Below are positions 16,117 to 24,626 of a DNA stretch of 42,996 nt, in pieces. A program made the translations under genes and the position numbers. How positions within the stretch are numbered: the first letter of the stretch is position 1; each line of letters opens with the position of its first letter. Source of the DNA: Legionellaceae bacterium (lineage in GTDB: Bacteria; Pseudomonadota; Gammaproteobacteria; Legionellales; Legionellaceae); NCBI GenBank assembly GCA_947504875.1, contig CANNJI010000012.1, forward strand, positions 1 through 42,996, in the 5' to 3' direction. The notes beneath the pieces were generated by a model. It saw only the letters and a program-made list of their open reading frames with translations, was not told the origin of the DNA and made no database searches.

Positions 16117-17400
16117 TCAGGGGCTTCCAGACCCGCCAGAAATAATTGTTGGGTCTTCTGACTCACCACTAATGATTGTAGGGGTAGGGTCTGGCCTCTC
16201 TCCTGACACTGCAATTGACGGTACTGTGGCTGCCGCTGCTGGTGTTCGTCGATATTTCCCCATAATATCTTCCACCTCTTTTTCCCCTTGGCGACCGCCA
16301 TAATGGCCATCCAGCTCACTCTGGATTACATTTGCACTTTTTACTGCTGCGTCTAGACCTCCAAGGAAAATTTCCTCTGGTTTCATCTCTTTACCATTCA
16401 TGGTAATTTTAATTTTATCTTTCGCATAGCCTACTTCAAGAAAAGCTTCAAATGCTGCTTGTGCAACACGCCGTGTTGATGAGCCATCTTCGCTCGGTTG
16501 TTCTTCAGTAAATTTAAAATGAACGGTGTCGTGGCTGCTTCCAGCTACGCTTGCTTTATATCGTTGAGCATACATTAACATGTCAACTTTGATCAGATTT
16601 CGCGCGTCACTTCCGCGTAACCAAGGGCCATCTCCAAAGAGAGAGCCGGTTGGAATTCTAATGGTTAACTGGCCGTCTTTACATGAGATGGTTGAACCAG
16701 AAAGGGTCTTATATTCGGCAATATCTTCAAGCTTCGTGTTTGCAAGGTCTTTGACTGGGTCTATTGTGCCTGTTCCGCCCACACGCGCACTATGATTGTC
16801 GTATTTACTAATCTGCGCGTCTCTAAAGGTCTTGTCTGTCTTCCATAACGTCCCAAGAATTGTAATCCGATCACGCTCGAGTTGGGCTGCACGGTATATT
16901 TTAATGAGATCATCGGTAAATGCCTTCTGAAGGGCTTCCAACTGTTTGTCCTGTAGCTCTTTCAATGCTTTTTTTTCATCATCTGTCGTTAATGCTTCGG
17001 ACTTAGCCGTGTGAACTTCTTTGAGTGTAGTAATAACAGCGTCGTGTTGTTTTTTAATGTAAGTTTCTAAGTCCCGCGGGTGAAAACGAGCCCCTATTTT
17101 TGCAATCTGATCGTCCATTGTCTTTAAATAGTTTTGTATCTCGACAATCTCTGGGGTGCGTTCCATATCCGCTTTTTTATCTCCATATCCATCTAAATAC
17201 GTTTGAAAATGAGCGGTTTGTAGGATGTCAGCGGGCTTTATTTTTAGCGCTGTTTGATACGTGTCTAAGTAATTTTTTCTTTCTTCAGGTGAGAGTTGAG
17301 TGAGCAGCGTGTGATTGTAAGCCATGGGTCCTAGTACGCCCTGCTTCCGGAAGAAAACATTCAATAAAGTCGTCATTGAAAAGTCGCTATCAATAGCCAT
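16117..17400 (-). CDS. Unknown 427-residue protein with a coiled coil and Pro/Ser/Gly-rich tail
   Basis: I do not recognise the family. AGGGG stands 6 bases before the ATG. Residues about 85-185 are highly charged and helical and could form a coiled coil (KKALKELQDKQLEALQKAF). A mixed globular segment follows at about 215-370. The C-terminus has two copies of PTIISG-type sequence in a disordered acidic Ser/Gly/Pro tail. There is no signal peptide or membrane helix. In a Legionella-like host such a protein could be a type IV secretion effector, but nothing here proves this. It is convergent with epmC, with 12 bp between the two stops. Confidence 0.72.
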   Translation of the reverse strand: MAIDSDFSMTTLLNVFFRKQGVLGPMAYNHTLLTQLSPEERKNYLDTYQTALKIKPADILQTAHFQTYLDGYGDKKADMERTPEIVEIQNYLKTMDDQIAKIGARFHPRDLETYIKKQHDAVITTLKEVHTAKSEALTTDDEKKALKELQDKQLEALQKAFTDDLIKIYRAAQLERDRITILGTLWKTDKTFRDAQISKYDNHSARVGGTGTIDPVKDLANTKLEDIAEYKTLSGSTISCKDGQLTIRIPTGSLFGDGPWLRGSDARNLIKVDMLMYAQRYKASVAGSSHDTVHFKFTEEQPSEDGSSTRRVAQAAFEAFLEVGYAKDKIKITMNGKEMKPEEIFLGGLDAAVKSANVIQSELDGHYGGRQGEKEVEDIMGKYRRTPAAAATVPSIAVSGERPDPTPTIISGESEDPTIISGGSGSP

Positions 17401-17454
17401 GATTTCCCCTACGCGGTTTGCAACTGTATTTTATTATAGCATATTAGCCGTTAA

Positions 17455-18237
17455 TTACCATGCTGGGATGGCTTCCTGTCCAAATATTTTTTTTGCGGCT
17501 TGTTTTACCGCCTCAGATTGAAACGCTTGTACAAATTGCATCAATAGCTTTTTTTGCTCAGGATTGCTGTCCGTACGAACAACAATTAAATTTGCATAGG
17601 GTGATGTTTTGCTTTCCAAATAAAGTGCGTCGCGAGAAGGGCTTAGTCCTGAGAGCTCGGCGAAGGTTGTATTAATGATGGCGAGATCTACATCTGGAAG
17701 AATACGTGGCAGCTGAGCTGCATCGAGTTCGTGAAACTGAAAATGGTGAGGATTGTTTGCTATATCTTTTATACTGCCATTACGCTCTTTTTTGAGCGTG
17801 ATAAGGTTTGCTTGTACTAAAAGCTGTAGGGCTCGTGTTTCGTTACTGGGATCATTGGGCAGTGCAATTTGAGCGTTGTCTGGAAGTTTATCCAGTGATT
17901 TGTATTTAGAAGAATAAATGCCCATAGGATATAAAAATGTTTTAGCGAGCGGCTCTAGGTGATAACCGTGGGATGAATTTGAGGCTAAAAGATAAGGCAA
18001 ATGTTGATAGACGTTGGCATCAAGGCTTCCCTCATTCAGGGCTTCGTTGGGCAAATTGTAATCATTGAACTCAACAATTTTAATGGTTAATCCATATCGG
18101 TTAAGTGCCTCTGCTTGTGCAACTTGAACTAATTCAGTCTCCGGGCCTGCGATGGTTCCTATTCGAAGCGTATTGGGTGCAGGTTTATTACAACTCATCA
18201 AGCTTGCAAGAATCAGGATTAAAGGGATGATACGCAT
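17455..18237 (-). CDS. metQ: Methionine-binding lipoprotein MetQ
   Basis: From the ATG at 18237 (AAGGA upstream) the protein has 260 residues with a lipoprotein signal ending in LASLMSC, lipidated Cys16. The mature part is of the NlpA/MetQ type: LRIGTIAGPETELVQVA, VEFNDYNLPNEALNEGSLDANVYQH in two adjoining pieces, and a C-terminal KKIFGQEAIPAW. It captures methionine in the periplasm for MetNI. The upstream open frame overlaps metI and lacks a signal, so it is not used. Only 2 bp separate it from metI. Confidence 0.92.
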   Translation of the reverse strand: MRIIPLILILASLMSCNKPAPNTLRIGTIAGPETELVQVAQAEALNRYGLTIKIVEFNDYNLPNEALNEGSLDANVYQHLPYLLASNSSHGYHLEPLAKTFLYPMGIYSSKYKSLDKLPDNAQIALPNDPSNETRALQLLVQANLITLKKERNGSIKDIANNPHHFQFHELDAAQLPRILPDVDLAIINTTFAELSGLSPSRDALYLESKTSPYANLIVVRTDSNPEQKKLLMQFVQAFQSEAVKQAAKKIFGQEAIPAW

Positions 18238-18239
18238 GA

Positions 18240-18890
18240 TTATTTTCCTTCTAAAAGATGTTTTACCCATCGGTCGCCAGCCCATTGGATGGCTTGAACG
18301 ATAAGGATCAAAATAAAAACGGTCATACACATGATGGTGATGTTAAAGCGCTGATAACCATATCGAATGGCTAAATCTCCAAGTCCGCCACCACCTACTG
18401 TTCCTGCCATTGCAGAGTAATTCACAAGGGTAATGGCGGTGACTGTGACGCCTTGAATCAGAGCGGGTCGTGCTTCTGGTAAGAGTAAATAGCGAATCAT
18501 TTGACGAGTACTGACCCCCATGGCATATCCTGCGTCAAGCAATCCTTTGGGTAGGGTTTGGTAAGCGTTATCGACAAGGCGTGCAAAGAAAGGGGCGGCG
18601 CCTAAGGTTAGGGGGACAATTGCGGCATGTAAACCAATAGAAGTCCCAATTAAAAACCGTGTGAGGGGGATAAGGGCGACTAAAAGAATAATAAAAGGCA
18701 CCGAGCGGCTGATGTTGACAACGCCATTGAGTAGTCGATTTAAACCGCGATGAGGCAAGAGCACACTGGTGGTATAAAGCCACGTTCCGAGGGGTAGTCC
18801 AATCAGAACTGCAAAAAAAGTACTGAAGAAAACCATGTAAAGGGTCTCCCCTGTTGCCTTGAGTAAGTCAAAATACATTGTTGGTAACAT
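18240..18890 (-). CDS. metI: Methionine ABC transporter permease MetI
   Basis: The protein has five membrane helices and the permease coupling loop [20 protein letters not shown]. The glycine-rich [15 protein letters not shown] segment is typical of MetI. The ATG at 18890 has GGAGG with 9-base spacing; a TTG two codons upstream is less likely. It overlaps metN by 23 bp. It forms the inner-membrane channel of the methionine importer. Confidence 0.93.
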   Translation of the reverse strand: MLPTMYFDLLKATGETLYMVFFSTFFAVLIGLPLGTWLYTTSVLLPHRGLNRLLNGVVNISRSVPFIILLVALIPLTRFLIGTSIGLHAAIVPLTLGAAPFFARLVDNAYQTLPKGLLDAGYAMGVSTRQMIRYLLLPEARPALIQGVTVTAITLVNYSAMAGTVGGGGLGDLAIRYGYQRFNITIMCMTVFILILIVQAIQWAGDRWVKHLLEGK

Positions 18891-19893
18891 ATCCAAGGTC
18901 CTCCACGGTGAGCCCTACTGTTTTGCAATGATCTTTAAATTGTTGAAGCACGGTTTGATCAGCCTGTAATTCAATGACCAATACGCCACAAGTGACATGA
19001 TCAACGCGATCAATATTGGCAAGTAAAATCGTAATATCAAGATCATATAGCCGACTCACATGACTAATAAAGGGTCCTGTGGCATGTTCGCCTTCAAAAT
19101 AAAGCCTTAAGAGGGGGGTGTTGTTGGGTTTTTTTGTTAGTCGTTGTAGCAGGCACGGCGGGAGTTCAGGACTTAAGTCAGCATAGAGCATCCGTCGGGC
19201 AATGCTTCGTTTTTTAGAAAAAATAGCGCTTAAGGTATTGATCTCAAGAATTTTACCTTGGTCCATCACGGCAACACGGTGAGCAATCTGTTTAATAACG
19301 TTCATCTCGTGTGTGATCAAAACAATGGTGATCTGATACTGCGCGTTGATTTTTTTAAGTAGGTTTAAAATCGCAAGCGTTGATTCTGGATCAAGCGCTG
19401 AAGTTGCCTCATCGCACAAAAGAATATCAGGATCAGTACTCAGCGCGCGCGCAATGGCGACCCGTTGTTTTTGTCCTCCGCTTAATCCATTGGGGCGCGC
19501 GTGCTTTTTATCGGATAACTCAACGAGTTTAAGTAATTCTGTAACTTTGGCGTCTATTGCAGCATCAGCAATGCCTTGAATACGCATAGGAAGGGCAATG
19601 TTATCGTAAACTGATTTAGAATTTAACAAATTAAAATGTTGAAAAATCATGGCGGTTTTATGTCGTGCTTGACGCAGCTCTCGAGGACTTAAGGCCATTA
19701 AGTTTTCATTGTTTATCCAAATCTCGCCTGCATCGGGCCGTTCTAAAAGATTGATGCACCGGAGCAAGGTTGATTTGCCCGCGCCGCTTTTTCCAATAAT
19801 GCCTAAAATTTCACCTGGAGTGACTGATAAATCGACGCCATCGAGGGCTATGTGATGTTGGTAGGATTTATAAAGACCGCTGAGTTTAATCAT
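18868..19893 (-). CDS. metN: Methionine ABC transporter ATPase MetN
   Basis: Domains are an ABC ATPase (Walker [11 protein letters not shown]-loop FQHFNLL, signature LSGGQKQR, Walker [12 protein letters not shown]) followed by a C-terminal NIL domain at about 260-340. The NIL domain binds methionine and inhibits transport when the cell is replete. The ATG at 19893 ([11 protein letters not shown]) is preferred over an upstream TTG at 19908, although neither has a strong ribosome site. It is the first gene of metNIQ. Confidence 0.93.
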   Translation of the reverse strand: MIKLSGLYKSYQHHIALDGVDLSVTPGEILGIIGKSGAGKSTLLRCINLLERPDAGEIWINNENLMALSPRELRQARHKTAMIFQHFNLLNSKSVYDNIALPMRIQGIADAAIDAKVTELLKLVELSDKKHARPNGLSGGQKQRVAIARALSTDPDILLCDEATSALDPESTLAILNLLKKINAQYQITIVLITHEMNVIKQIAHRVAVMDQGKILEINTLSAIFSKKRSIARRMLYADLSPELPPCLLQRLTKKPNNTPLLRLYFEGEHATGPFISHVSRLYDLDITILLANIDRVDHVTCGVLVIELQADQTVLQQFKDHCKTVGLTVEDLGYVTNNVF

Positions 19894-19979
19894 TTTTTTT
19901 ATACTCAAAATTTTAGCTGTATTTTTAACGATAATCGCTAAGCGCCCGCAAGCTGAGAAGTCAAATCGGCGCGGTGTTT

Positions 19980-19985
19980 ATTATA
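19980..19985 (-). promoter_or_regulatory. Possible -10 box of metNIQ
   Basis: A perfect TATAAT on the minus strand lies about 87 bp before the metN start, without a convincing -35 at 16-18 bp. No S-box or SAM riboswitch fold was recognised in the leader by eye. Confidence 0.3.
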
Positions 19986-20049
19986 TACAGTTCTATTTTT
20001 AAAAAGAAGGGGGGAATCAATATAAATCATATTAGAAGAACTTGCCCTC

Positions 20050-20078
20050 TTGAGAACTCGTTCATCTGACAGTACTAT
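20050..20078 (+). promoter_or_regulatory. Probable dapA promoter
   Basis: TTGAGA (20050-20055) and TACTAT (20073-20078) stand 17 bp apart, about 30 bp before the dapA start. This fits a sigma-70 promoter with a short leader. Confidence 0.5.
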
Positions 20079-20109
20079 TAGACTCACAGTGAGAGTATAG
20101 AGGTGCATC

Positions 20110-20982
20110 ATGTTTCGAGGAAGTATCGTAGCGCTTGTAACACCCATGTTGAATGATTCCGTCGATATTGAACGTTTACGCGCATTGGTTGATTTTCATG
20201 TTGACTCAGGAACACAAGCCATTGTTGCCGCTGGGACAACAGGTGAGGCCGGGACCTTGTCTCATGAAGAAAAATGCTTGGTGATTAAAACCGTTATCGA
20301 TGCAGCGCATGAACGTATTCCCGTGATTGCAGGAACTACTGCAAATAGCACAAAAGCGTGTATAGCGCTTACGGATTATGCCATGACTCATGGTGCGCAT
20401 GCGGCGTTGATTATGACCCCCGCTTATATTAAACCAACCCAAGAGGGGTTGTATCAACACTATAGTCGAATTGCGCATGAGGTTGCCATCCCGATTATCA
20501 TGTACAATGTCCCTCATCGTACGGCATGCGACTTGTTGCCAGAAACAGTTATTCGATTATCCTCAATTTCTAATATTATCGGCATTAAGGAAGCAACGGG
20601 AGACTTGCTCCGATTATTAAAGCTCAATGAGGCATGTGATGGACGTTTGGATGTGTATAGTGGCGACGACCTAACCACGGCTGAGTGGATGTTATCTGGG
20701 GCACGTGGTGCAATTTCGGTAACTGCCAATATTGTGCCAAAACAAATGGCACAATTGTGTGACGCGGGACTCCATGGCAATACGGCAGATTGTTTGGCGC
20801 TTCACGAACAATTGTTACCGTTGAACACACACCTGTTCGTTGAATCCAATCCCATTCCCGTAAAATGGGCAATGGCAAAAATGGGTTTGTTGAATGATGA
20901 GTTGAGGCTTCCCCTGACGTCATTAGCCAGCCCCTACCATGCACCGCTTGAAGCAGCATTACGGCAGTTGAATTTAATTTAA
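20110..20982 (+). CDS. dapA: 4-hydroxy-tetrahydrodipicolinate synthase DapA
   Basis: The 290-residue TIM-barrel enzyme condenses pyruvate with aspartate semialdehyde in lysine and diaminopimelate synthesis. Landmarks are [13 protein letters not shown], the catalytic tyrosine in MYNVPHRT and the Schiff-base lysine in [12 protein letters not shown] precedes the ATG. The last codons run into a 5-bp tandem repeat, so the terminal residues LNLI are encoded by it. The next gene is a BamC-like lipoprotein, as in the dapA-bamC order of E. coli. Confidence 0.96.
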   Translation: MFRGSIVALVTPMLNDSVDIERLRALVDFHVDSGTQAIVAAGTTGEAGTLSHEEKCLVIKTVIDAAHERIPVIAGTTANSTKACIALTDYAMTHGAHAALIMTPAYIKPTQEGLYQHYSRIAHEVAIPIIMYNVPHRTACDLLPETVIRLSSISNIIGIKEATGDLLRLLKLNEACDGRLDVYSGDDLTTAEWMLSGARGAISVTANIVPKQMAQLCDAGLHGNTADCLALHEQLLPLNTHLFVESNPIPVKWAMAKMGLLNDELRLPLTSLASPYHAPLEAALRQLNLI

Positions 20983-20997
20983 TTTAATTTAATTTAA
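20971..20997 (+). repeat. AATTT simple tandem repeat at the dapA end
   Basis: Five AATTT units followed by AA cover the last dapA codons, its TAA stop and part of the spacer to the next gene. The unit length is not a multiple of three, so slippage would change the dapA C-terminus and the distance to the AAGGA site of the downstream lipoprotein gene. Confidence 0.85.
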
Positions 20998-21008
20998 AAG
21001 GAAAAGAT

Positions 21009-21233
21009 GTGAAACACGTTATATTTTTTACGATGGTTACTCTGTTTTTAACTGCTTGTTCGCTGCCTTATACGACCAACGATAAACAGCAATATGCATC
21101 AAGTCGCAATGGTCCTGTTTTGGTTGTTCCGCCACCTTTGACGCGCGAAAATCTGAGTAACTTCTATGAGTTACCCGCTCAAAATGGAAATCCAAAGGTC
21201 AGTGTTGCACCGCCGGTTGACTCAACATCATAA
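21009..21233 (+). CDS. Very small lipoprotein after dapA, BamC-like N-terminus
   Basis: GTG start with AAGGA upstream; 74 residues. A lipoprotein signal ends in FLTACS, so the lipidated residue is Cys17. The remaining 57 residues are Pro-rich and probably disordered (RNGPVLVVPPPLTRENLSN, then FYELPAQNG). BamC (NlpB) of E. coli, encoded just after dapA, begins with a similar lipidated disordered segment that binds BamD, followed by two helix-grip domains. Here only that first segment is present. I infer a reduced BamC; an unrelated outer-membrane lipoprotein is possible. Confidence 0.7.
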   Translation: MKHVIFFTMVTLFLTACSLPYTTNDKQQYASSRNGPVLVVPPPLTRENLSNFYELPAQNGNPKVSVAPPVDSTS

Positions 21234-21245
21234 GACGAGGTCATT

Positions 21246-22535
21246 ATGTCTGAATTATCCGCACAAAATGCGATTATTCAATCATTATCTGCTCGAATGG
21301 TTGATGCACAGCGAAATATTAGAATTCTTGATTCAATTAAATGGGACGATAGCATTAAAGCTGCGTTTTTTCGTGATAAGGGTCAAAAGCAGCCGCCCGT
21401 TGACGTTGAATATTATAAAAATCGCCCTTTGATGTTTAATACAGAGGATAAAACAGAGGAGTTCCGAGGTATTTTGCGTGATGCCCAAAATCAATTGGGT
21501 CAATACTCTCCCGTTACGCGTTTACTTAAACGCCAATGTGAAGAATACATTCGCGCGGTTCATATGCTCTCAGCAAGGGGGACCTCACTTTTTTCAGAAT
21601 TTTCAATGGAGCTTTATGGTAGTCCTGGCGATGTTTTTTATGCTGGCGGCCCAAAATTGTCTGAGTTAGGGGCCGTACTTTTTGATGTGTTGACCCACCT
21701 TGATGTCAAATTGCAGTCCGAAGCGGATGTTAAGCGGCATACGGCAGCAGAGGCCCAGCAGTTACTACAAGAGCGTTTAAGTTTGTTTTTTAATGCCCAT
21801 ACGGATCGCGTTACGGTAACGGTGAGTGATGGTATGATAGCGGATGCTTCAGCTGGAGCCGATACCATTAAGTTGAGCCAGCAGGCTATGTTTAGTGACC
21901 GTGACTTGCGTTATTTAGAAGTCCATGAAGGCTGGGTTCATGTGGGAACAACCCTCAATGGGGCAGTGCAGCCTAATTGTTTCTTTTTATCAAAAGGCTC
22001 ACCTTCTTGTAGTGTTATTCAAGAGGGGCTGGCCGTTATTACTGAAGTGGTGAGTTTTTCATCTTATCCTGCAAGAATGCGAAAAATTACCAATCGTGTG
22101 ATAGCGCTGGATAAAATCATTAATGGGGCAACTTTTTTAGATATTTATCGTTATTTTATGGAATGTGGTCTAACAGAATTGGACAGTTATAACCATGCGG
22201 TACGGTTGTTTCGGGGCAGCACACCCACCGGCGGTCCCTTTACCAAAGATTTATCCTATGCGAAAGGATTTGTACTGCTTTATAATTTTATTTGTTTTGC
22301 AATCAGTCAGCATCGTGTAGATGTGATTCCCTTACTTTTTTCGGGAAAACTGGTGTTGGATGATTTGCCCTTATTGAGTGAATTGCGTGATCAAGGCATA
22401 CTTATGCCGCCAGTTTACCTTCCATTGCCCTTTCAAGATTTAGCAGCCTTGAGCGCATGGATGAGCTTTTCTTTGTTTTTGAATAAATTTGATTTGAATG
22501 AAATTCAAAAATCATTTAAATTTTTGCTCGGATAA
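21246..22535 (+). CDS. DUF1704 zinc metallopeptidase (QEGLA-motif protein)
   Basis: The 429-residue protein carries the two marks of the DUF1704 family. One is HEGWVH, an HExxxH zinc motif near residue 225. The other is IQEGLAVITEV near 258, which gives the family its QEGLA name. Bacterial members are annotated as flavohemoglobin expression-modulating proteins. The eukaryotic relatives (KIAA0895/MATCAP) are tubulin tyrosine carboxypeptidases, so a peptidase role is likely but the substrate is unknown. GAGG precedes the ATG. It lies 12 bp after the small lipoprotein gene and has no signal peptide. Confidence 0.88.
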   Translation: MSELSAQNAIIQSLSARMVDAQRNIRILDSIKWDDSIKAAFFRDKGQKQPPVDVEYYKNRPLMFNTEDKTEEFRGILRDAQNQLGQYSPVTRLLKRQCEEYIRAVHMLSARGTSLFSEFSMELYGSPGDVFYAGGPKLSELGAVLFDVLTHLDVKLQSEADVKRHTAAEAQQLLQERLSLFFNAHTDRVTVTVSDGMIADASAGADTIKLSQQAMFSDRDLRYLEVHEGWVHVGTTLNGAVQPNCFFLSKGSPSCSVIQEGLAVITEVVSFSSYPARMRKITNRVIALDKIINGATFLDIYRYFMECGLTELDSYNHAVRLFRGSTPTGGPFTKDLSYAKGFVLLYNFICFAISQHRVDVIPLLFSGKLVLDDLPLLSELRDQGILMPPVYLPLPFQDLAALSAWMSFSLFLNKFDLNEIQKSFKFLLG

Positions 22536-22540
22536 GTTTG

Positions 22541-22579
22541 TAACTCCCCTCGCTGTGCTCGCAAAGGCGTGGGGAGTTA
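22541..22579 (+). terminator. Hairpin after the DUF1704 gene
   Basis: A perfect 9-bp stem TAACTCCCC/GGGGAGTTA with a 21-base loop lies 5 bp after the stop and is followed by TTTAA. It is likely a terminator. Its loop (CGCTGTGCTCGC) resembles short REP-type palindromes, so it may also be a dispersed repeat. Confidence 0.55.
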
Positions 22580-22594
22580 TTTAACTTTAATTAA

Positions 22595-22624
22595 TTGATC
22601 AAATTATGTATTTTGTGATAAAAT
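22595..22624 (+). promoter_or_regulatory. Probable promoter of the small membrane protein gene
   Basis: TTGATC (22595-22600) and TAAAAT (22619-22624) are 18 bp apart. They lie just after the hairpin and about 30 bp before the ATG at 22654, which has AAAGGGG upstream. Confidence 0.5.
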
Positions 22625-22653
22625 ATTGATTCTTTCTTTCAAAGGGGTTCACG

Positions 22654-22848
22654 ATGGAATTAAGTGCTCGAATGAGTTCAATGAAACATATGCTTGGTTT
22701 GTTGGTTGGAGGCTTGGTTTTATTTGTTCCATGGTCGACTTTTATCATGCCCGTTGTTCTTGTTGGAATAATCAGTGCGATTGGTCTTTCTTTTAATGTG
22801 ATTGCTCGTCGTTTATGGGCTTATGCCGTACATCGATTTTTCAAATAA
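22654..22848 (+). CDS. Small membrane protein, unknown
   Basis: The 64-residue protein has two predicted membrane helices (LLVGGLVLFVPW.. and VVLVGIISAIGLSFNVIA) and a basic C-terminus (RRLWAYAVHRFFK). It has a good ribosome site (AAAGGGG) and its own promoter, which supports a real gene. I do not recognise a family. The next gene begins 16 bp downstream and may be co-transcribed. Confidence 0.65.
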   Translation: MELSARMSSMKHMLGLLVGGLVLFVPWSTFIMPVVLVGIISAIGLSFNVIARRLWAYAVHRFFK

Positions 22849-22864
22849 ACGCAAGGCTTTTTTC

Positions 22865-23518
22865 ATGTCATTATCACACTTATTAAATACGCCAGGGGAG
22901 CACTCTCTTGAGTTGCCTGGCGTAATCGGTTCCCTTGAGGCTTGCTTAAGTGTTCCTGTAGATAAATCAAATCATTATATTGCTGTTTTAGGGCACCCTC
23001 ATTCTCTTCAGGGTGGCACCATGAATAATAAGGTGGTGACAACGCTTGCACGCTTATTTAAAGCGTTAGGCATCGCCAGTTTACGCTTTAATTTTCGAGG
23101 TGTTGGCGCTTCGTTTGGCACATATGACGCGGGGATTGGTGAGAGCGACGATATGTGCGCGCTAGCACGGCTTTTCCAAAATGAGTCGCCTGGTGCTGAA
23201 TTAATTTTTGCTGGGTTTTCATTTGGGTCGTACGTGGCTTATCGTGCCGCAGCCCAATTGCCCAATGCACTATTAATTACAATTGCCCCCTCGGTTCATC
23301 ATTATGATTATACGGAATATAAACCCAAGCCAATGCCTTGGATTATTGCGCAAGGTGACTTGGATGAAGTGGTGCCTTTATCCCTTGTCGTTGATTTTGC
23401 AGTTCAAGAAGGTCTTCCTCTGATTCGTTTACCGCAAGCGACACATTTTTTTCATGGACAACTGCTTATCCTGAAAGACAAATTAACCGATGCGATACAA
23501 CACAAGATAGCTCTATGA
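22865..23518 (+). CDS. Alpha/beta hydrolase (COG2945 type)
   Basis: From the ATG at 22865 the protein has 217 residues. Landmarks are LGHPHSLQGGTMNNKVV (oxyanion region), SLRFNFRGVGASFGTYDAG, the nucleophile elbow GFSFGS, the acid in GDLDEVVP and the histidine in ATHFFHGQL. This is the small cytoplasmic hydrolase family of which the substrate is unknown. The upstream frame overlaps the small membrane gene and has no ribosome site. The stop overlaps zapE by 4 bp. Confidence 0.85.
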   Translation: MSLSHLLNTPGEHSLELPGVIGSLEACLSVPVDKSNHYIAVLGHPHSLQGGTMNNKVVTTLARLFKALGIASLRFNFRGVGASFGTYDAGIGESDDMCALARLFQNESPGAELIFAGFSFGSYVAYRAAAQLPNALLITIAPSVHHYDYTEYKPKPMPWIIAQGDLDEVVPLSLVVDFAVQEGLPLIRLPQATHFFHGQLLILKDKLTDAIQHKIAL

Positions 23519-24585
23519 CAAATTTGCTTGCGATATATGATGCTGCAGTAACTGCAGGCACGATCATTCATTCAACAGCACAATGCGAAATTATCATTAA
23601 TTTACAATCCATTTTGGATGAGATAAAGCATTCAGAACGTGCCTGGTTTTTTTCTTGGGGAAAAAAACAGGTCCGCGGGCTTTATTTGTTTGGTCCTGTG
23701 GGCACGGGGAAAACCTATTTAATGGATTTGTTTTATGATGAAGTTCCCTCACATCATAAAGCAAGGTTTCATTTTCACCATTTTATGCAATACGTTGATG
23801 CTGAATTACGCCGACTAGAAGGAACACGCGATCCTGTACGACAAATTGCGCGCGCCCTTGCAACCTCAAGTCGAATCGTTTGTTTGGATGAATGTTTGGT
23901 GCATGATGTTGCAGATGCTATGATTTTTGCTGAGCTTTTACCTGTGCTTTTTAACGAAGGCGTTATTCTAATGATAACCTCAAATACAAAGCCCGATGAG
24001 CTGTATCTCGATGGTGTTCAACGCGAACGATTTTTGCCGGCAATTGAGTTAATTAAACAGCACTGTCAGGTTCTTGAGTTGGATGATCATCGAGATTATC
24101 GCCTGGGGCGAAAACCATCTTTACAAGCGTATTACTCTCCTGCAAATGACACAAGTCGCGCTGAATTCGAGCAAGAATTTCATGCGTGTTGTCCTTTGGC
24201 GGTTGAGGGAGTGATGCTGTCCGTACAAAACCGTACCATTCCTTCGCTAGGTGTTGGCGGGCGGGTTGTTTGGTTTTCATTCCATGTCATTTGTAATTTG
24301 CCACGAAGCCAATTGGATTATATTGAGATAGCAGAGCGTTTCGATACTGTTTTTATCAGTGATGTGCCCGTTATTGCCCCAGAAGATACTGTCAGCGCTA
24401 TTTTACTCATTCACTTGGTTGATGTGATGTATGATAGGGGTGTATCTTTGGTAATTTTAGCCGCAGCACCGTTACTTGATTTATATGTTAAGGGCGCAAT
24501 GTCAACGCCTTTTCAGCGAACGCTGAGTCGCTTGCAAGAAATGCAGTCTGCTGATTATCTGGGTCGACATAAACGGCGCAATTAG
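23515..24585 (+). CDS. zapE: Cell division protein ZapE (AFG1-like ATPase)
   Basis: The 356-residue P-loop ATPase has Walker A LFGPVGTGKTYLMDLFY and the family segment HFHHFMQYVDAELRRLEG. Walker B reads CLDECLVHDVADAM, where most relatives have FDEFxVTDIADAM, so the aromatic after DE is changed. TSNTKPDELY and the C-terminal lobe are as expected. ZapE acts at the division site under stress in E. coli. The start overlaps the hydrolase stop by 4 bp. Confidence 0.92.
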   Translation: MTNLLAIYDAAVTAGTIIHSTAQCEIIINLQSILDEIKHSERAWFFSWGKKQVRGLYLFGPVGTGKTYLMDLFYDEVPSHHKARFHFHHFMQYVDAELRRLEGTRDPVRQIARALATSSRIVCLDECLVHDVADAMIFAELLPVLFNEGVILMITSNTKPDELYLDGVQRERFLPAIELIKQHCQVLELDDHRDYRLGRKPSLQAYYSPANDTSRAEFEQEFHACCPLAVEGVMLSVQNRTIPSLGVGGRVVWFSFHVICNLPRSQLDYIEIAERFDTVFISDVPVIAPEDTVSAILLIHLVDVMYDRGVSLVILAAAPLLDLYVKGAMSTPFQRTLSRLQEMQSADYLGRHKRRN

Positions 24586-24626
24586 TATTGCGTGGGCATA
24601 GAAAAAAGGATTTGGAGTACATTGAC

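Noticed and set aside
20206-20959. Three long antisense ORFs across dapA
   Set aside because: Shadows of a well-conserved gene with clear catalytic motifs.
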